A DNA stretch of 64,000 nucleotides from Bifidobacterium choerinum (GTDB taxonomy: Bacteria > Actinomycetota > Actinomycetes > Actinomycetales > Bifidobacteriaceae): contig NZ_JGYU01000008.1 of the NCBI RefSeq assembly GCF_000741135.1, positions 26,041 through 90,040 on the forward strand, read 5' to 3'. This document shows positions 26,901 to 35,327 of the stretch, piece after piece. The position numbers and the translations under genes are program-made. How positions within the stretch are numbered: position 1 is the stretch's first letter; the number at the start of each line of letters is the position of its first letter. The notes beneath the pieces were generated by a model that searched no databases, was not told the origin of the DNA, and saw nothing but the letters and a program-made list of their open reading frames with translations.

Positions 26901-28678
26901 GCGAGGCGCTGCGCGCCGGGGCGCGCGGCGAGCATATGCGTCTGCGCGTCGTAGGTCAGCGCCGGTCGGAACGCCGAGAACTCCTCGCCGTCGTAGGCGC
27001 CCGAGACCATGCCGACGACGGCGTCGTAGACGTCGCGTTCGAGCGTGCGCCACGGCGCGGCGCGGCGCACCACTTCGAACCAGCGGTCCGCGTCGAGCGG
27101 TTCGAGGCTCGCGGCGGCCACCGTCTGCTGCGCGAGCACGTCGAGCGGGCACTGCGGCACGTGCAGCGGCTCGATCGCGCCGGCGAGCATGTGTTCGGCG
27201 CTCGCGGCCGCCGCGACGATCTGCTGGCGCGTGCACGGGTACATGATCGCGTGGGAGACGCCGCCGACGTGGTGGTCGGCGCGGCCGACGCGCTGCAGCC
27301 CCGAGGAGATCGACAGCGGCGGCGCAATCTGGATGACGAGGTCGACCGAGCCCATGTCGATGCCCAGTTCGAGGCTGCTCGTCGCGACGACGCAGCGCAG
27401 ACGCCCCTGCTTGAGCTGCGTCTCGATCTGCTTGCGGCGGTCCTTCGAGACCGATCCGTGGTGCGCCATCGCGATCGCGTCGTCGGGGTCGACGGCACCG
27501 ACGAGCTTCGTCGTCGAACCGATCAGCGAATTGTAGTGCGCCGGTTCGCTCCCCTCGTCGCGCGTCCTGCCGCGGCGTGCCGCGTACAGGTCGTTGAGCC
27601 GCGCGGTGAGGCGTTCGGCTAGTCCGCGCGAGTTGACGAAGACGAGCGTCGTGCGGTGCGCGAGGACCTCGTCGAGCACGCTGGATTCGATGTACGGCCA
27701 GATGGAGGCGTTCGGCTCGCCGCCGCCGGCTGTTCCGCCGCCCGGCCGCGGCGGCGCAGCGCCATCGCCGCGCCGGCGCGCCGCGCGTTCCATCGCCGGC
27801 GTGACGCCGGTGATGCGCTCCGGTGTCGCAAGCCCCGATCCTTCCGAAGCCGATATGCCCGACGAAGCCGTACCTTGCCCCCGTGCGGCGCCGAGCGCGG
27901 CGCCCGGGTCGGCGATCCGGATGTCGAGACGCGGACGGCCCTGCGCCTGCACGATCGTCACGTCGCGTGCGCCGCCGAGGAAACGCGCCGCCTGTTCGGC
28001 CGGATTGACGGTCGCCGACAGCCCGATGCGCTGCGCGGGACGTGCGAGCCGCGCGTCGAGCCGCTCGAGGCTCAGCGCCAGATGCGCGCCGCGTTTCGTG
28101 CCGGCGAGCGCGTGCACTTCGTCGAGGATGACGGTGTCCACCGTGTCGAGCACGCTGCGCGCCTTCGACGTGAGCATCAGATACAGCGACTCCGGCGTCG
28201 TCACGAGGATGTCCGGCGGGTGCGCCGCGATCGCGCGGCGCTCCTTGGCCGTCGTGTCGCCGCTGCGCATCGCGACAGAGACCTGCGGCACGGCCAGCCC
28301 CATGTCGCGGTATTCGCCGCGGATGCCGTCGAGCGGCGCCTCGAGGTTCTTCGCCACGTCCACGCCGAGCGCTTTGAGCGGCGAGATGTACAGGATGCGC
28401 ACGCCCCGCTTCGCCTTGCCCCGGCGCCCCGCCGGTTTCGCCGCCGATTCACCGTGCGGAGGCGTTCCCTCCCGTGCCACCATGCCGGCGATGATGCGGT
28501 CGATCGCCGCGAGGAAGGCCGCGAGCGTCTTGCCCGAGCCGGTCGGCGCGATGACGAGCACGTCGCCGCCGCCGGCGATCGCCGGCCATGCGAGCGTCTG
28601 CGCCTCGGTGGGCGCTCCGAAGACGCGTGTGAACCATCGCCGCGTCGGTTCGCTGAAGGATGCCATGTATTCGACCAT
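23948..28678 (-). CDS. lhr: Lhr-like ATP-dependent DNA/RNA helicase
   Basis: This 1576-residue superfamily 2 helicase is of the Lhr class, linked to DNA repair. The first ~880 residues hold the helicase core: Walker A APTGSGKT, Walker B/DEVH in VILDEVHALAG, SAT in LSATVNP and motif VI QRVGRADHH. These are followed by the WH/beta-barrel Lhr core and a long C-terminal extension typical of Lhr-CTD. A low-complexity insert with an Asp-Asp-Ala repeat lies near the C-terminus. The start at 28678 (MVEYMASFSEP) is preferred because GATAAT ends 7 bases upstream and no ribosome site is visible, implying a leaderless message. Confidence 0.93.
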   Translation of the reverse strand: MVEYMASFSEPTRRWFTRVFGAPTEAQTLAWPAIAGGGDVLVIAPTGSGKTLAAFLAAIDRIIAGMVAREGTPPHGESAAKPAGRRGKAKRGVRILYISPLKALGVDVAKNLEAPLDGIRGEYRDMGLAVPQVSVAMRSGDTTAKERRAIAAHPPDILVTTPESLYLMLTSKARSVLDTVDTVILDEVHALAGTKRGAHLALSLERLDARLARPAQRIGLSATVNPAEQAARFLGGARDVTIVQAQGRPRLDIRIADPGAALGAARGQGTASSGISASEGSGLATPERITGVTPAMERAARRRGDGAAPPRPGGGTAGGGEPNASIWPYIESSVLDEVLAHRTTLVFVNSRGLAERLTARLNDLYAARRGRTRDEGSEPAHYNSLIGSTTKLVGAVDPDDAIAMAHHGSVSKDRRKQIETQLKQGRLRCVVATSSLELGIDMGSVDLVIQIAPPLSISSGLQRVGRADHHVGGVSHAIMYPCTRQQIVAAAASAEHMLAGAIEPLHVPQCPLDVLAQQTVAAASLEPLDADRWFEVVRRAAPWRTLERDVYDAVVGMVSGAYDGEEFSAFRPALTYDAQTHMLAARPGAQRLAVTSGGTIPDRGMYTVVLPEAEAGRGPRRVGELDEEMVYESRVGDVITLGTTSWQIQQITNDRVVVLPAPGRSARLPFWHGEGDGRDYGFGLAIGRWVREVGAGLVEASRAEADGAGAPEAVAKPRFTPEVRARLAGDGLDDDAIDAAAAFLAEQRAATGVIPDATHIVIERCRDEEGDWRILVHAPFGRRVHEPWALAVNARLLRRYGVDGQIYAADDGLVIRLPDGDGSIDVASLLAFDADDVARLVETQVTGSVLFAARFRECAARALFMPRADPSRRVPLWQQRLRAAQLLTAARTHRNFPLLLETARECLQDVYDVPALREVLTGLAEGRISMHETVTSTPSPMAEQLLFGFVGSVMYQYDVPQAERDARLLLMDPEVLERLLGSDDLASVLDDAVIDEVAAALAKRTFWNALADDDVRGRVHRYLSTHGPFTADMMIADLRLPAEACVDELNALQAADEALTGRFDDRLPADVPQWVALDVLKRIRSRSLAKARKAVKPVAAADFQRFVLERQGVGSAGGQRFDGVDGVMRVVEQLEGVALPIDVWERAVFPARVRDYAPSMLDELIAAGEVVWVGAVGASSSSASSSADGLGAVMLFPFDSAQLEGRCASDAAQDGRSAPADGDMGPLGVGDAIVAALGDGGAYGPLPLEERAHACWERASAARGLEPSVDETTGEVVAAAWSHQGFEDALWALARRGRVTNSSFPVARAAATRGAAHAPARPVRRRRMRAHMARPAMNGGLWSLVRAGGEPCTPEERVIDLIDVLLDRYGVITQPVVDHEGVPGGFSGLYPVLRRMEEQGALMRGMFVDGFGAAQFARRETVDMMRDLIGRSPATVALDAADPAVLYGTAIRWPGPMRMAGTQDADGADDADDADDAARTGGVKPTRRAGSLVVLRGGDALLYAAPRSGRLVMFDEPMSLAERACTALADMLRHLPGGSVTFRDCNGVPLTARLPVTPALRAAGFAPSPQGMKLYR
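24248..24274 (-). repeat. 9-bp tandem repeat inside lhr
   Basis: Three exact copies of a 9-base unit (CGCGTCGTC on the plus strand). They encode Asp-Asp-Ala units in the Lhr C-terminal region. Copy changes would stay in frame. Confidence 0.75.
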
Positions 28679-28685
28679 ATGTTCG

Positions 28686-28691
28686 ATTATC
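28686..28691 (-). promoter_or_regulatory. -10 box of lhr, leaderless start
   Basis: GATAAT on the minus strand, 7 bases before the chosen ATG at 28678. Confidence 0.4.
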
Positions 28692-28748
28692 GTCCCGCAT
28701 ATGCCCCATCGCAAGTGGACGCCGACGGCGCAACGCGCGGCGCGCGGA

Positions 28749-29936
28749 TCAGTCGACGGCGTGCATCGAGTCGCGGCGCAGCGCGCGTAGCCATTCGTGC
28801 ATGACGCCGAGCCCGACGGTGAACACGAGCAGATACCACGGCAGCAGCGTGAGCGACGTGTGCTGCGCGATCAGGCCGAACAGCGGCGGCATCAGCATCG
28901 TGCCGACATAGGCGCTCGCCATCTGCACGCCGACGATCGCCTGCGACTTGTCGGCGCCGAAGTACGCCGGCGTCGCATGGATGATGCACGGGTAGACCGG
29001 TGCGCAGCCGAGGCCGATGACGACGAAGCCGGCGACGGCGTTCCATGCGCCCGGGACCGGGAGCGCCAGCAGCACGATGCCGGCGACGATGATCGCGGCG
29101 CCGAGCCGGATCATCTGCGCGTCGCTGAGCCTCATCGTCACGAAGCCGCTGACGAAGCGTCCGACGGTGATGCCGATGAACACGAGGCTCGCATAGCTCG
29201 CGGCCGTCTGCACGTCCACATGGTCGACGCCGGCCATGTAGCTGCTTGCCCACAGGATCGTCGTCTGCTCGATCGAGCAGTAGCAGAAGAACATGATGAG
29301 GATCTGCGCGGCGCCACGGATGCGCAGCACGCCGGCCAGGCCAATCGGCCTGCGTTCGCCGGCCGTGTCGGCGTCCTTCGGGGCGGCGACGCGCTTGCGC
29401 CACAGCGGCAGGCTCGCGATGAGCACGACCGTCAGCACGACCTGCAGCACGCCGACCGAGCGGTAGCCCCACTGCCATCCGTACTGGCGCGACAGCGCGA
29501 AGCCCATCATGTACGGGCCGAGCAGGGCGCCGACGCCCCACATGCAGTGCAGCCAGCTCATGTGCCGGCTCGCGTAGTGGACCGCCACATAGTTGTTGAG
29601 CGCGGCGTCCACACCGCCGGCGCCCAGGCCGTACGGGATGCCCATCAGCAGCAGCGTCCAGTAGTTCGGCGCGAGGGAGAAGCCGAACAATGCGAGCGCC
29701 GTCAGCCCGACCGACGCGGCCGTCACACGCCCGGCGCCGAAACGCAGCGTCAGGCGGTCGCTCATCAGCGCCGAGACAATCGTGCCGGCGCTGATGACCA
29801 TCGAGATGCCGCCGGCCCACGACAACGGCGCGTCCAGGTCGCCGCTCATCGTCGGCCAGGCGGCGCCGAGCAGGCCGTCGGGCAGGCCCAGCGAGATGAA
29901 CGCGAGGTAGATGATCGCAAGCAGCAGATTCGTCAT
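28749..29936 (-). CDS. Major facilitator superfamily transporter
   Basis: This 395-residue protein has about 12 hydrophobic spans. It begins MTNLLLAIIYLAFISLGLPD and contains LGAAWPTMSGDLDAPLSWAG, a start pattern shared by fucose/sugar-transporter-like MFS proteins (FucP/YfkF-type). The loop between spans 2 and 3 reads DRLTLRFGAGRV, a variant of the MFS motif A. Substrate unknown; a sugar is plausible. AAGGAGG lies 4 bases before the ATG, and a perfect TATAAT box (29985-29990) lies about 50 bases upstream. It is divergent from the glycosyltransferase gene. Confidence 0.87.
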   Translation of the reverse strand: MTNLLLAIIYLAFISLGLPDGLLGAAWPTMSGDLDAPLSWAGGISMVISAGTIVSALMSDRLTLRFGAGRVTAASVGLTALALFGFSLAPNYWTLLLMGIPYGLGAGGVDAALNNYVAVHYASRHMSWLHCMWGVGALLGPYMMGFALSRQYGWQWGYRSVGVLQVVLTVVLIASLPLWRKRVAAPKDADTAGERRPIGLAGVLRIRGAAQILIMFFCYCSIEQTTILWASSYMAGVDHVDVQTAASYASLVFIGITVGRFVSGFVTMRLSDAQMIRLGAAIIVAGIVLLALPVPGAWNAVAGFVVIGLGCAPVYPCIIHATPAYFGADKSQAIVGVQMASAYVGTMLMPPLFGLIAQHTSLTLLPWYLLVFTVGLGVMHEWLRALRRDSMHAVD

Positions 29937-29984
29937 GGCGCCTCCTTGTGCACGGGCGGAACGGACGATGCGGACGGACACGAC

Positions 29985-29990
29985 ATTATA
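29985..29990 (-). promoter_or_regulatory. -10 box of the MFS gene
   Basis: Exact TATAAT on the minus strand, in an AT-rich segment unusual for this region; the -35 is weak. Confidence 0.5.
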
Positions 29991-30052
29991 TTCTCGAAAC
30001 AAGAAATTCGTCGTCCCTCCGCGCGCCGCGTCGCCGCGTCGCTTCGCGACGA

Positions 30053-30058
30053 TACACT
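30053..30058 (+). promoter_or_regulatory. -10 box, leaderless start of the glycosyltransferase
   Basis: TACACT, 7 bases before the ATG at 30066, with no ribosome site between. Confidence 0.5.
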
Positions 30059-30065
30059 GGCTCCT

Positions 30066-31205
30066 ATGCCCCTGACCATCGGATTCGTCTTCGACGACAC
30101 GCTCGACGCGCTCGACGGCGTGCAGCAGCACATCGTCACGATCGGCGAGGAGCTGCGCCGACGCGGCCACGACGTGCACTACCTCGTCGGGGAGACGCAC
30201 GATTCGCCGGTGCCGAACACGCACCCGCTCTCGCGCAACGTCATGGTGCGCTTCAACGGCAACCGCATGCGCATCCCGCTGCCGGCGAGGCGTGCGGCGA
30301 TCCACGGCGTCCTCGCGGCGCACGACTTCGATATCTTGCACGTGCAGGCCCCATACAGCCCGTTCCTGGCCGGTCGTGTGCTGCGGGAGGCCTCCCCCGC
30401 CACCGGCGTCGTCGCGACCTACCACATCGCCTGCGCCGATCTGGCGGCGCAGGTCGGCGGCCGCCTGCTCGGCCTGATCGATATGCAGACGCACCGGCGC
30501 GTCGACGAGGTCATCGCCGTCTCGCAGGTCGCCGCGCGATACGCCGCGGCGACCGCGCATGTGCGCGGCGTCGTCATCCCGAACCCAGTCGACGTGGACC
30601 GCTTCGCCGACGCCGCCCGCCATGCGAGGCGCGATCCGCAAGCGCCGCATGTCGTGTTCCTCGGCCGCCTCGTGGAGCGCAAAGGCCCCATGCAGCTGCT
30701 GGACGCCATCGCCTACGGCGAGCGGGCGTCGATCCTGCCCGCCGGACTGCATGTGACCATCGCCGGCGACGGTCCGCTGATGTGCGAATGCCGCGCGAAG
30801 GCCTCCCGGCTGCGCACGCCGGTGGAGTTCCTGGGCACCGTGGACGAGACCAAGGCGGCGCTGCTCGCGAGCGCCGACGTCGCCGCGTTCCCGTCGCTGC
30901 CGGGCGAGACCTTCGGCATCGTGCTTCCCGAGGCCATCGCCTCGGGCGCCGGCGTCACGCTCGCCGGCGACAATCCCGGCTACCGCTGGACGATGCGAGG
31001 CGACGAGGACGCGCTGTTCCCGATCAGCGGCCCGGACCGCGCCCGCATCCTCGCCGAGCGCATCCGCCGCGCGATCGCCGACCCCGGCTGGGCGCACGCG
31101 CTGCATAAACGCGAGCGCGCGCTGCTCGCCCGCTACGACGTGGCGGCGGTCACCGACCGGGTCGAGGAGGTCTACCGGCGCGCGATCGCCGACCGCCGCC
31201 GCTGA
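30066..31205 (+). CDS. GT4-family glycosyltransferase
   Basis: This 379-residue GT-B fold enzyme resembles phosphatidylinositol mannosyltransferases. The N-terminal domain has GFVFDDTLDALDGVQQHI, the glycine-poor variant of the acceptor-side loop. The C-terminal donor domain shows VVFLGRLVERKGPMQLLDAI, the E-x7-E motif in PGETFGIVLPEAIASG and AGDNPGYRWT. Such enzymes add mannose or glucose from a nucleotide sugar to a membrane lipid. The acceptor here is not predictable. It stands alone, convergent with parE. Confidence 0.9.
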   Translation: MPLTIGFVFDDTLDALDGVQQHIVTIGEELRRRGHDVHYLVGETHDSPVPNTHPLSRNVMVRFNGNRMRIPLPARRAAIHGVLAAHDFDILHVQAPYSPFLAGRVLREASPATGVVATYHIACADLAAQVGGRLLGLIDMQTHRRVDEVIAVSQVAARYAAATAHVRGVVIPNPVDVDRFADAARHARRDPQAPHVVFLGRLVERKGPMQLLDAIAYGERASILPAGLHVTIAGDGPLMCECRAKASRLRTPVEFLGTVDETKAALLASADVAAFPSLPGETFGIVLPEAIASGAGVTLAGDNPGYRWTMRGDEDALFPISGPDRARILAERIRRAIADPGWAHALHKRERALLARYDVAAVTDRVEEVYRRAIADRRR

Positions 31206-31241
31206 GCGCGGCGCGGCGGCCGCACGCCGGACGGGCGTCGG

Positions 31242-33572
31242 TCAGGTGTCGATCTTCGAACGATCGAAGTCGTCCGCGTTGTCGACGATGAACTGCCTGC
31301 GTGGCGGCACCTCGTCGCCCATGAGCAGGCTGAAGATGCCGGCGGCGCGTTCGGCGTCCTCCATTCGGATGCGGCGTAGCAGGCGCGTGCGCGGGTCCAT
31401 CGTCGTGTCGGCGAGCTGGTTCGCGTCCATCTCGCCCAGGCCCTTGTAGCGCTGGATGTCGTCGGCGTAGCTGATGTGGTCGCGGTCGAGCTGCTCGAGT
31501 TTGCCGGCGAGCTCGTCGTCGGAGTACGTGTAGATGTATTCGCCCTTGCGCGGCCCGGTCAGCGCGATCCGGTGCAGCGGCGGCACGGCCGCGTACACGT
31601 GCCCGGCCTCGATGAGCGGGCGCATGTAGCGGTAGAACAGCGTCAGCAGCAGCGTGCGGATGTGCGCGCCGTCGACGTCGGCGTCGGTCATCATGATGAC
31701 CTTGTTGTAGCGCGCCTGCGACAGGTCGAAGGAGGCGCCCGATCCGGCGCCGACGACCTGGATGATCGCCGCGCATTCCTTGTTCGACAGCATCTGCGCG
31801 AGCGACGCCTTCTGCACGTTGAGGATCTTGCCGCGGATCGGCAGCAGCGCCTGGAACGCCGAGTTGCGCGCCGCCTTCGCCGTGCCGAGCGCCGAGTCGC
31901 CCTCGACGATGAACAGTTCGGCGACGTCGTCGTTGCCCGGCTGGCAGTCGGAGAGCTTCGGCGGCATGCTCGCCGATTCGAGCGCGGTCTTGCGGCGTGC
32001 GACCTCCTTCGTCTTGCGCGCCTGGATGCGCGCGTGCATCTCGCCGACGATCTTCTCGAGCACACGCGACGACTGCTCCTTGTAGCCGCGTTTGGATCCG
32101 GTGATCATCTCGGCGAACTGCCTGTCGACGATGCGCGTGACGACCGGCTTGACCTGCGCGGTGCCGAGCACGTCCTTCGTCTGCCCCTGGAACTGTGGCT
32201 CGGCGATGCGCACGGTGACGACGGCGACGAGTCCGGCGAGGATGTCGTCGCGTTCGACCTTCATCTTCGCGTCCTTGAGGTTCACCTTGAGCTTGCGCGC
32301 GTTGTCCTCGACGGCCTTGCGCACCTGCCTGGTGACGGCGTTGAGGAAGCCGTCGACGTGCATGCCGCCGCCGGGCGTCGCCACGACGTTGACGAAGCTG
32401 CGGATCGTCGTGTCGTACCCGTTGACCCAGCGCAGCGCGATGTCGACGTCGCATGCGCGCGTGATGTCCTGCGCATGCAGGTCGCCGTGCTCGTCGACGG
32501 CCTGCGTCTCCTCGTGGTAGGTGCCCTGTCCGGTGATCCTCCAGATGTTCGACACCGGCTCGCCTTGTGACAGGAAGTCGACGAAGTCGACGACGCCGCC
32601 GGTGTGGCAGAACTCCTCGAGTCTGCGGTGTCCGGGCGTCGGCGCGTCCGGCTGCGGCGAGACCGTGGCTTCGAGCGTCGTCGCGGCACCGGCCTCGGCC
32701 TGCTGCTGCATGTTCTCGGCCTCGGTGCGCGCGATCGCGTCGTCGCCCGCCGAGGCGCGCACGATCGCGGCGTCCTCGTCGTCGGCGGTCTCCGCGGCCG
32801 CGGCCTGCGCGGCGCCGATGTCGTTCTCGATGAGCTCGTCGACGTGCTCGTCGCCGGTGGCCTCGATGCGCTCGTCGACGACGTCGAGCTTGAGTCCCGG
32901 CACGAGGAAGCTCGTCTGGCGCACGCGGTCGATGAGCTGGTCGTAGTCGAATCGCGCCGTGTCGTTGAAGATCTCCGGGTCGGCCCAGTAGCGGATGCGC
33001 GTGCCGGTCGTCTTCGGCTTGACGTGGCCGATGATCTCGAGTTCGGTCGGCCGGTTCTTGCGCGTCTTCCTGAACGGCGAATCCGGCGACGGATGCTCCG
33101 GGTCGGCGTCCGTGTAGACGCCCGGATGCCCTTGGTGAAAGGCCATGTGGTACGTGTTGCCGTTGCGGTCGACCTCGACGTCGAGCCTCGAGCTCAACGC
33201 GTTGACGACCGACGAGCCGACGCCGTGCAGGCCGCCGGCCGCGTTGTACGAGGCGTTGCCGAACTTCGCGCCGGCGTGCAGCTTCGTGAGCACGACCTCG
33301 ACGCCGGTGAGCTTCGTCTTCGGCTCGACGTCGACCGGGATGCCGCGTCCGTTGTCGGCGACCTCGACCGATCCGTCCTTGTGCAGCGTGACGACGATGT
33401 GCGTGCACGCGCCGGCGAGCGCCTCGTCGACGGCGTTGTCGATGATCTCCCACAGGCAGTGCATCAGGCCCTGGGTGTCGGTCGTGCCAATGTACATGCC
33501 GGGGCGCTTGCGCACCGCGTCGAGGCCCTCGAGGACCGTCAGCGAGTCGGCGCCGTAGTCTTTCTTCGCCAT
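31242..33572 (-). CDS. parE: DNA topoisomerase IV subunit B (GyrB/ParE type)
   Basis: This 776-residue ATPase subunit pairs with the ParC-like subunit at 18.7 kb. The GHKL ATPase has DNAVDEALAG, DNGRGIPVD and GGLHGVGSSVVNALS. The TOPRIM region has LFIVEGDSALG, MTDADVDGAHI and the C-terminal QRYKGLGEMDANQLADTTMD. Between about residues 245 and 315 lies an acidic Ala/Glu/Asp-rich insertion not seen in most relatives. The ATG at 33572 is preceded by GGAAGG. On the minus strand it follows rpoD with a hairpin between. It does not form an operon with parC. Confidence 0.93.
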   Translation of the reverse strand: MAKKDYGADSLTVLEGLDAVRKRPGMYIGTTDTQGLMHCLWEIIDNAVDEALAGACTHIVVTLHKDGSVEVADNGRGIPVDVEPKTKLTGVEVVLTKLHAGAKFGNASYNAAGGLHGVGSSVVNALSSRLDVEVDRNGNTYHMAFHQGHPGVYTDADPEHPSPDSPFRKTRKNRPTELEIIGHVKPKTTGTRIRYWADPEIFNDTARFDYDQLIDRVRQTSFLVPGLKLDVVDERIEATGDEHVDELIENDIGAAQAAAAETADDEDAAIVRASAGDDAIARTEAENMQQQAEAGAATTLEATVSPQPDAPTPGHRRLEEFCHTGGVVDFVDFLSQGEPVSNIWRITGQGTYHEETQAVDEHGDLHAQDITRACDVDIALRWVNGYDTTIRSFVNVVATPGGGMHVDGFLNAVTRQVRKAVEDNARKLKVNLKDAKMKVERDDILAGLVAVVTVRIAEPQFQGQTKDVLGTAQVKPVVTRIVDRQFAEMITGSKRGYKEQSSRVLEKIVGEMHARIQARKTKEVARRKTALESASMPPKLSDCQPGNDDVAELFIVEGDSALGTAKAARNSAFQALLPIRGKILNVQKASLAQMLSNKECAAIIQVVGAGSGASFDLSQARYNKVIMMTDADVDGAHIRTLLLTLFYRYMRPLIEAGHVYAAVPPLHRIALTGPRKGEYIYTYSDDELAGKLEQLDRDHISYADDIQRYKGLGEMDANQLADTTMDPRTRLLRRIRMEDAERAAGIFSLLMGDEVPPRRQFIVDNADDFDRSKIDT

Positions 33573-33625
33573 CTTCCGCCTTCCTGGATTGCCGCGACCG
33601 TGCAGGCCGCGCGTCTGTCACGCAA

Positions 33626-33656
33626 AAGAGCGCGCAGCCGCACGGCCCGCGCTCTT
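33626..33656. terminator. Hairpin between rpoD and parE
   Basis: 9-base perfect arms (33626-33634 and 33648-33656, AAGAGCGCG and its complement) around a 13-base loop. It lies downstream of rpoD on the minus strand and just upstream of parE, so it probably ends rpoD transcripts. Confidence 0.5.
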
Positions 33657-33667
33657 GTGCTGCGCCC

Positions 33668-33695
33668 GTTCACCGGGCGTCGTTCACCGGGCGTC
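33668..33695. repeat. 14-bp tandem duplication near the rpoD stop
   Basis: Two exact, adjacent copies of GTTCACCGGGCGTC, ending two bases before the rpoD stop codon. A similar third partial copy (GGTCACTGG) covers the stop itself. Confidence 0.75.
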
Positions 33696-33697
33696 GG

Positions 33698-35161
33698 TCA
33701 CTGGTCGAGGAAGTCGCGCAGCGTCTGCGAACGCGACGGGTGACGCAGCTTCGACATCGTCTTCGACTCGATCTGGCGGATGCGCTCGCGCGTCACGCCG
33801 TAGACGCGGCCGATGTCGTCGAGTGTCTTCGGCTGACCGTCCTCGAGTCCGTAGCGCATCTTGATGACGCCCGCCTCGCGCGGCGAGAGCGTCTCGAGCA
33901 CCTGACGGAACTGCTCCTGCAGCAGCGAGAAGGCAACGGCGTCCGACGGCGCGATCGCGTCGGTGTCCTCGATGAGGTCGCCGAACTCCGAATCGCCGTC
34001 CTCGCCGAGCGGCGTGTGCAGCGAGATCGGCTCGCGGCCGTACTTCTGCACCTCCTGCACCTTCTCGACCGGCATGTCGAGCTCGCGTGCGAGCTCGTCC
34101 GGCGTGGGCTCGCGCCCGAGGTCCTGCAGCATCTGGCGCTGGACGCGCGACAGCTTGTTGATCACCTCGACCATGTGCACCGGCACGCGGATCGTGCGCG
34201 CCTGGTCGGCCATCGCGCGCGTGATCGCCTGACGGATCCACCAGGTCGCGTAGGTGGAGAACTTGAAGCCCTTCTTCCAGTCGAACTTCTCGACGGCGCG
34301 GATCAGGCCGAGGTTGCCTTCCTGGATGAGGTCGAGGAAGAGCATGCCGCGTCCCGTGTAGCGCTTCGCGAGCGAGACGACGAGCCTGAGGTTCGCCTCG
34401 AGCAGATGGTCCTTCGCCTTCTTGCCGTCGGCGGCCGCCCATTTGAGCTCGCGCCTGCGCTTGAAGTCGAGCTTGTCGCCTTCGGTGTCGAGCAGGTGCT
34501 GCGCATACAGGCCCGCCTCGATGCGCTCGGACAGGTCGACCTCCTGTTCGGCGTTGAGCAGCGAGACGCGGCCGATCTGCTTGAGGTAGTCCTTGACGGG
34601 GTCGGCCGTCGCGCCGGTCGTGACGACGCGGCGGCGCGGGTTCGAGCCGGTCGGCGCGAGCGTCTCGTCGTCATCGTCGTCGCGCACGACGAAGGCGCCC
34701 TTCTCCTTGGGCTCCTCGGGCTTCTTCTCCTCCTCGTCCTCGTCGTCCTCCTCGGGCTCCGGTTCCGATTCGTCGTCCTCGTCGTCGGCGTCCACGTCCT
34801 GGCCGTCCACGTCGCCGAGGTCCTCGTCGAGGTCGAGGCTGTCCTCGTCGATCTGCTCGTCGTCATCGTCGAGCATCACGTCCTCGTCGTCCTCGGGCTG
34901 CGCGGCGTGCCCGGTCGTCTCCTTCTTCGCGGTCTTCTTCTTCGCCGTGCTCTTGCGCGGCTGCTTCGTGGCCTCGGCCTGCGCGGACGCGGACTTCTTC
35001 TTCGCCGTGCCCTTGCGCGCGCCCGATTTGGCGGACGTGCTCTTGCGCGTGCGCTTCGCCGGCTTGGCCGACGTCTCCTTCGTCGCGGAGGCGCCTTCGA
35101 CGGTGGAGGTGTCCTTGTCTTCCGACTTGTCCTTGGTGTTCGCCGTTCGCTTCGTGGCCAA
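33698..35161 (-). CDS. rpoD: Principal RNA polymerase sigma factor (sigma-70 group 1)
   Basis: This 487-residue primary sigma factor (HrdB/SigA type) has a Lys/Ala/Thr-rich basic N-terminus (1-85), a long acidic stretch ([34 protein letters not shown]), region 1.2 ([16 protein letters not shown]), region 2 ([33 protein letters not shown]), region 3 and region 4 ([30 protein letters not shown]). The start codon is TTG, with a strong AGGAGG seven bases upstream; no in-frame ATG exists nearby. Less efficient TTG initiation may limit sigma level. The promoter was not identified in the gap to the DUF4192 gene. Confidence 0.96.
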   Translation of the reverse strand: MATKRTANTKDKSEDKDTSTVEGASATKETSAKPAKRTRKSTSAKSGARKGTAKKKSASAQAEATKQPRKSTAKKKTAKKETTGHAAQPEDDEDVMLDDDDEQIDEDSLDLDEDLGDVDGQDVDADDEDDESEPEPEEDDEDEEEKKPEEPKEKGAFVVRDDDDDETLAPTGSNPRRRVVTTGATADPVKDYLKQIGRVSLLNAEQEVDLSERIEAGLYAQHLLDTEGDKLDFKRRRELKWAAADGKKAKDHLLEANLRLVVSLAKRYTGRGMLFLDLIQEGNLGLIRAVEKFDWKKGFKFSTYATWWIRQAITRAMADQARTIRVPVHMVEVINKLSRVQRQMLQDLGREPTPDELARELDMPVEKVQEVQKYGREPISLHTPLGEDGDSEFGDLIEDTDAIAPSDAVAFSLLQEQFRQVLETLSPREAGVIKMRYGLEDGQPKTLDDIGRVYGVTRERIRQIESKTMSKLRHPSRSQTLRDFLDQ

Positions 35162-35327
35162 ACTGTTCCTCCTGCTCGCTCATGATCATGCGACGCCCGA
35201 GCCGCCTCCCTTCGCGAGGGCATAGTTGCGGCAAAGGCAAGTCGCGCACTAAGTGAGTTAACCATGCCTCGGAGACGATTATTCCCGGCCCGCTCCCTCC
35301 GGTCGGCCCCTGCGGGCGGCGCCCCCG

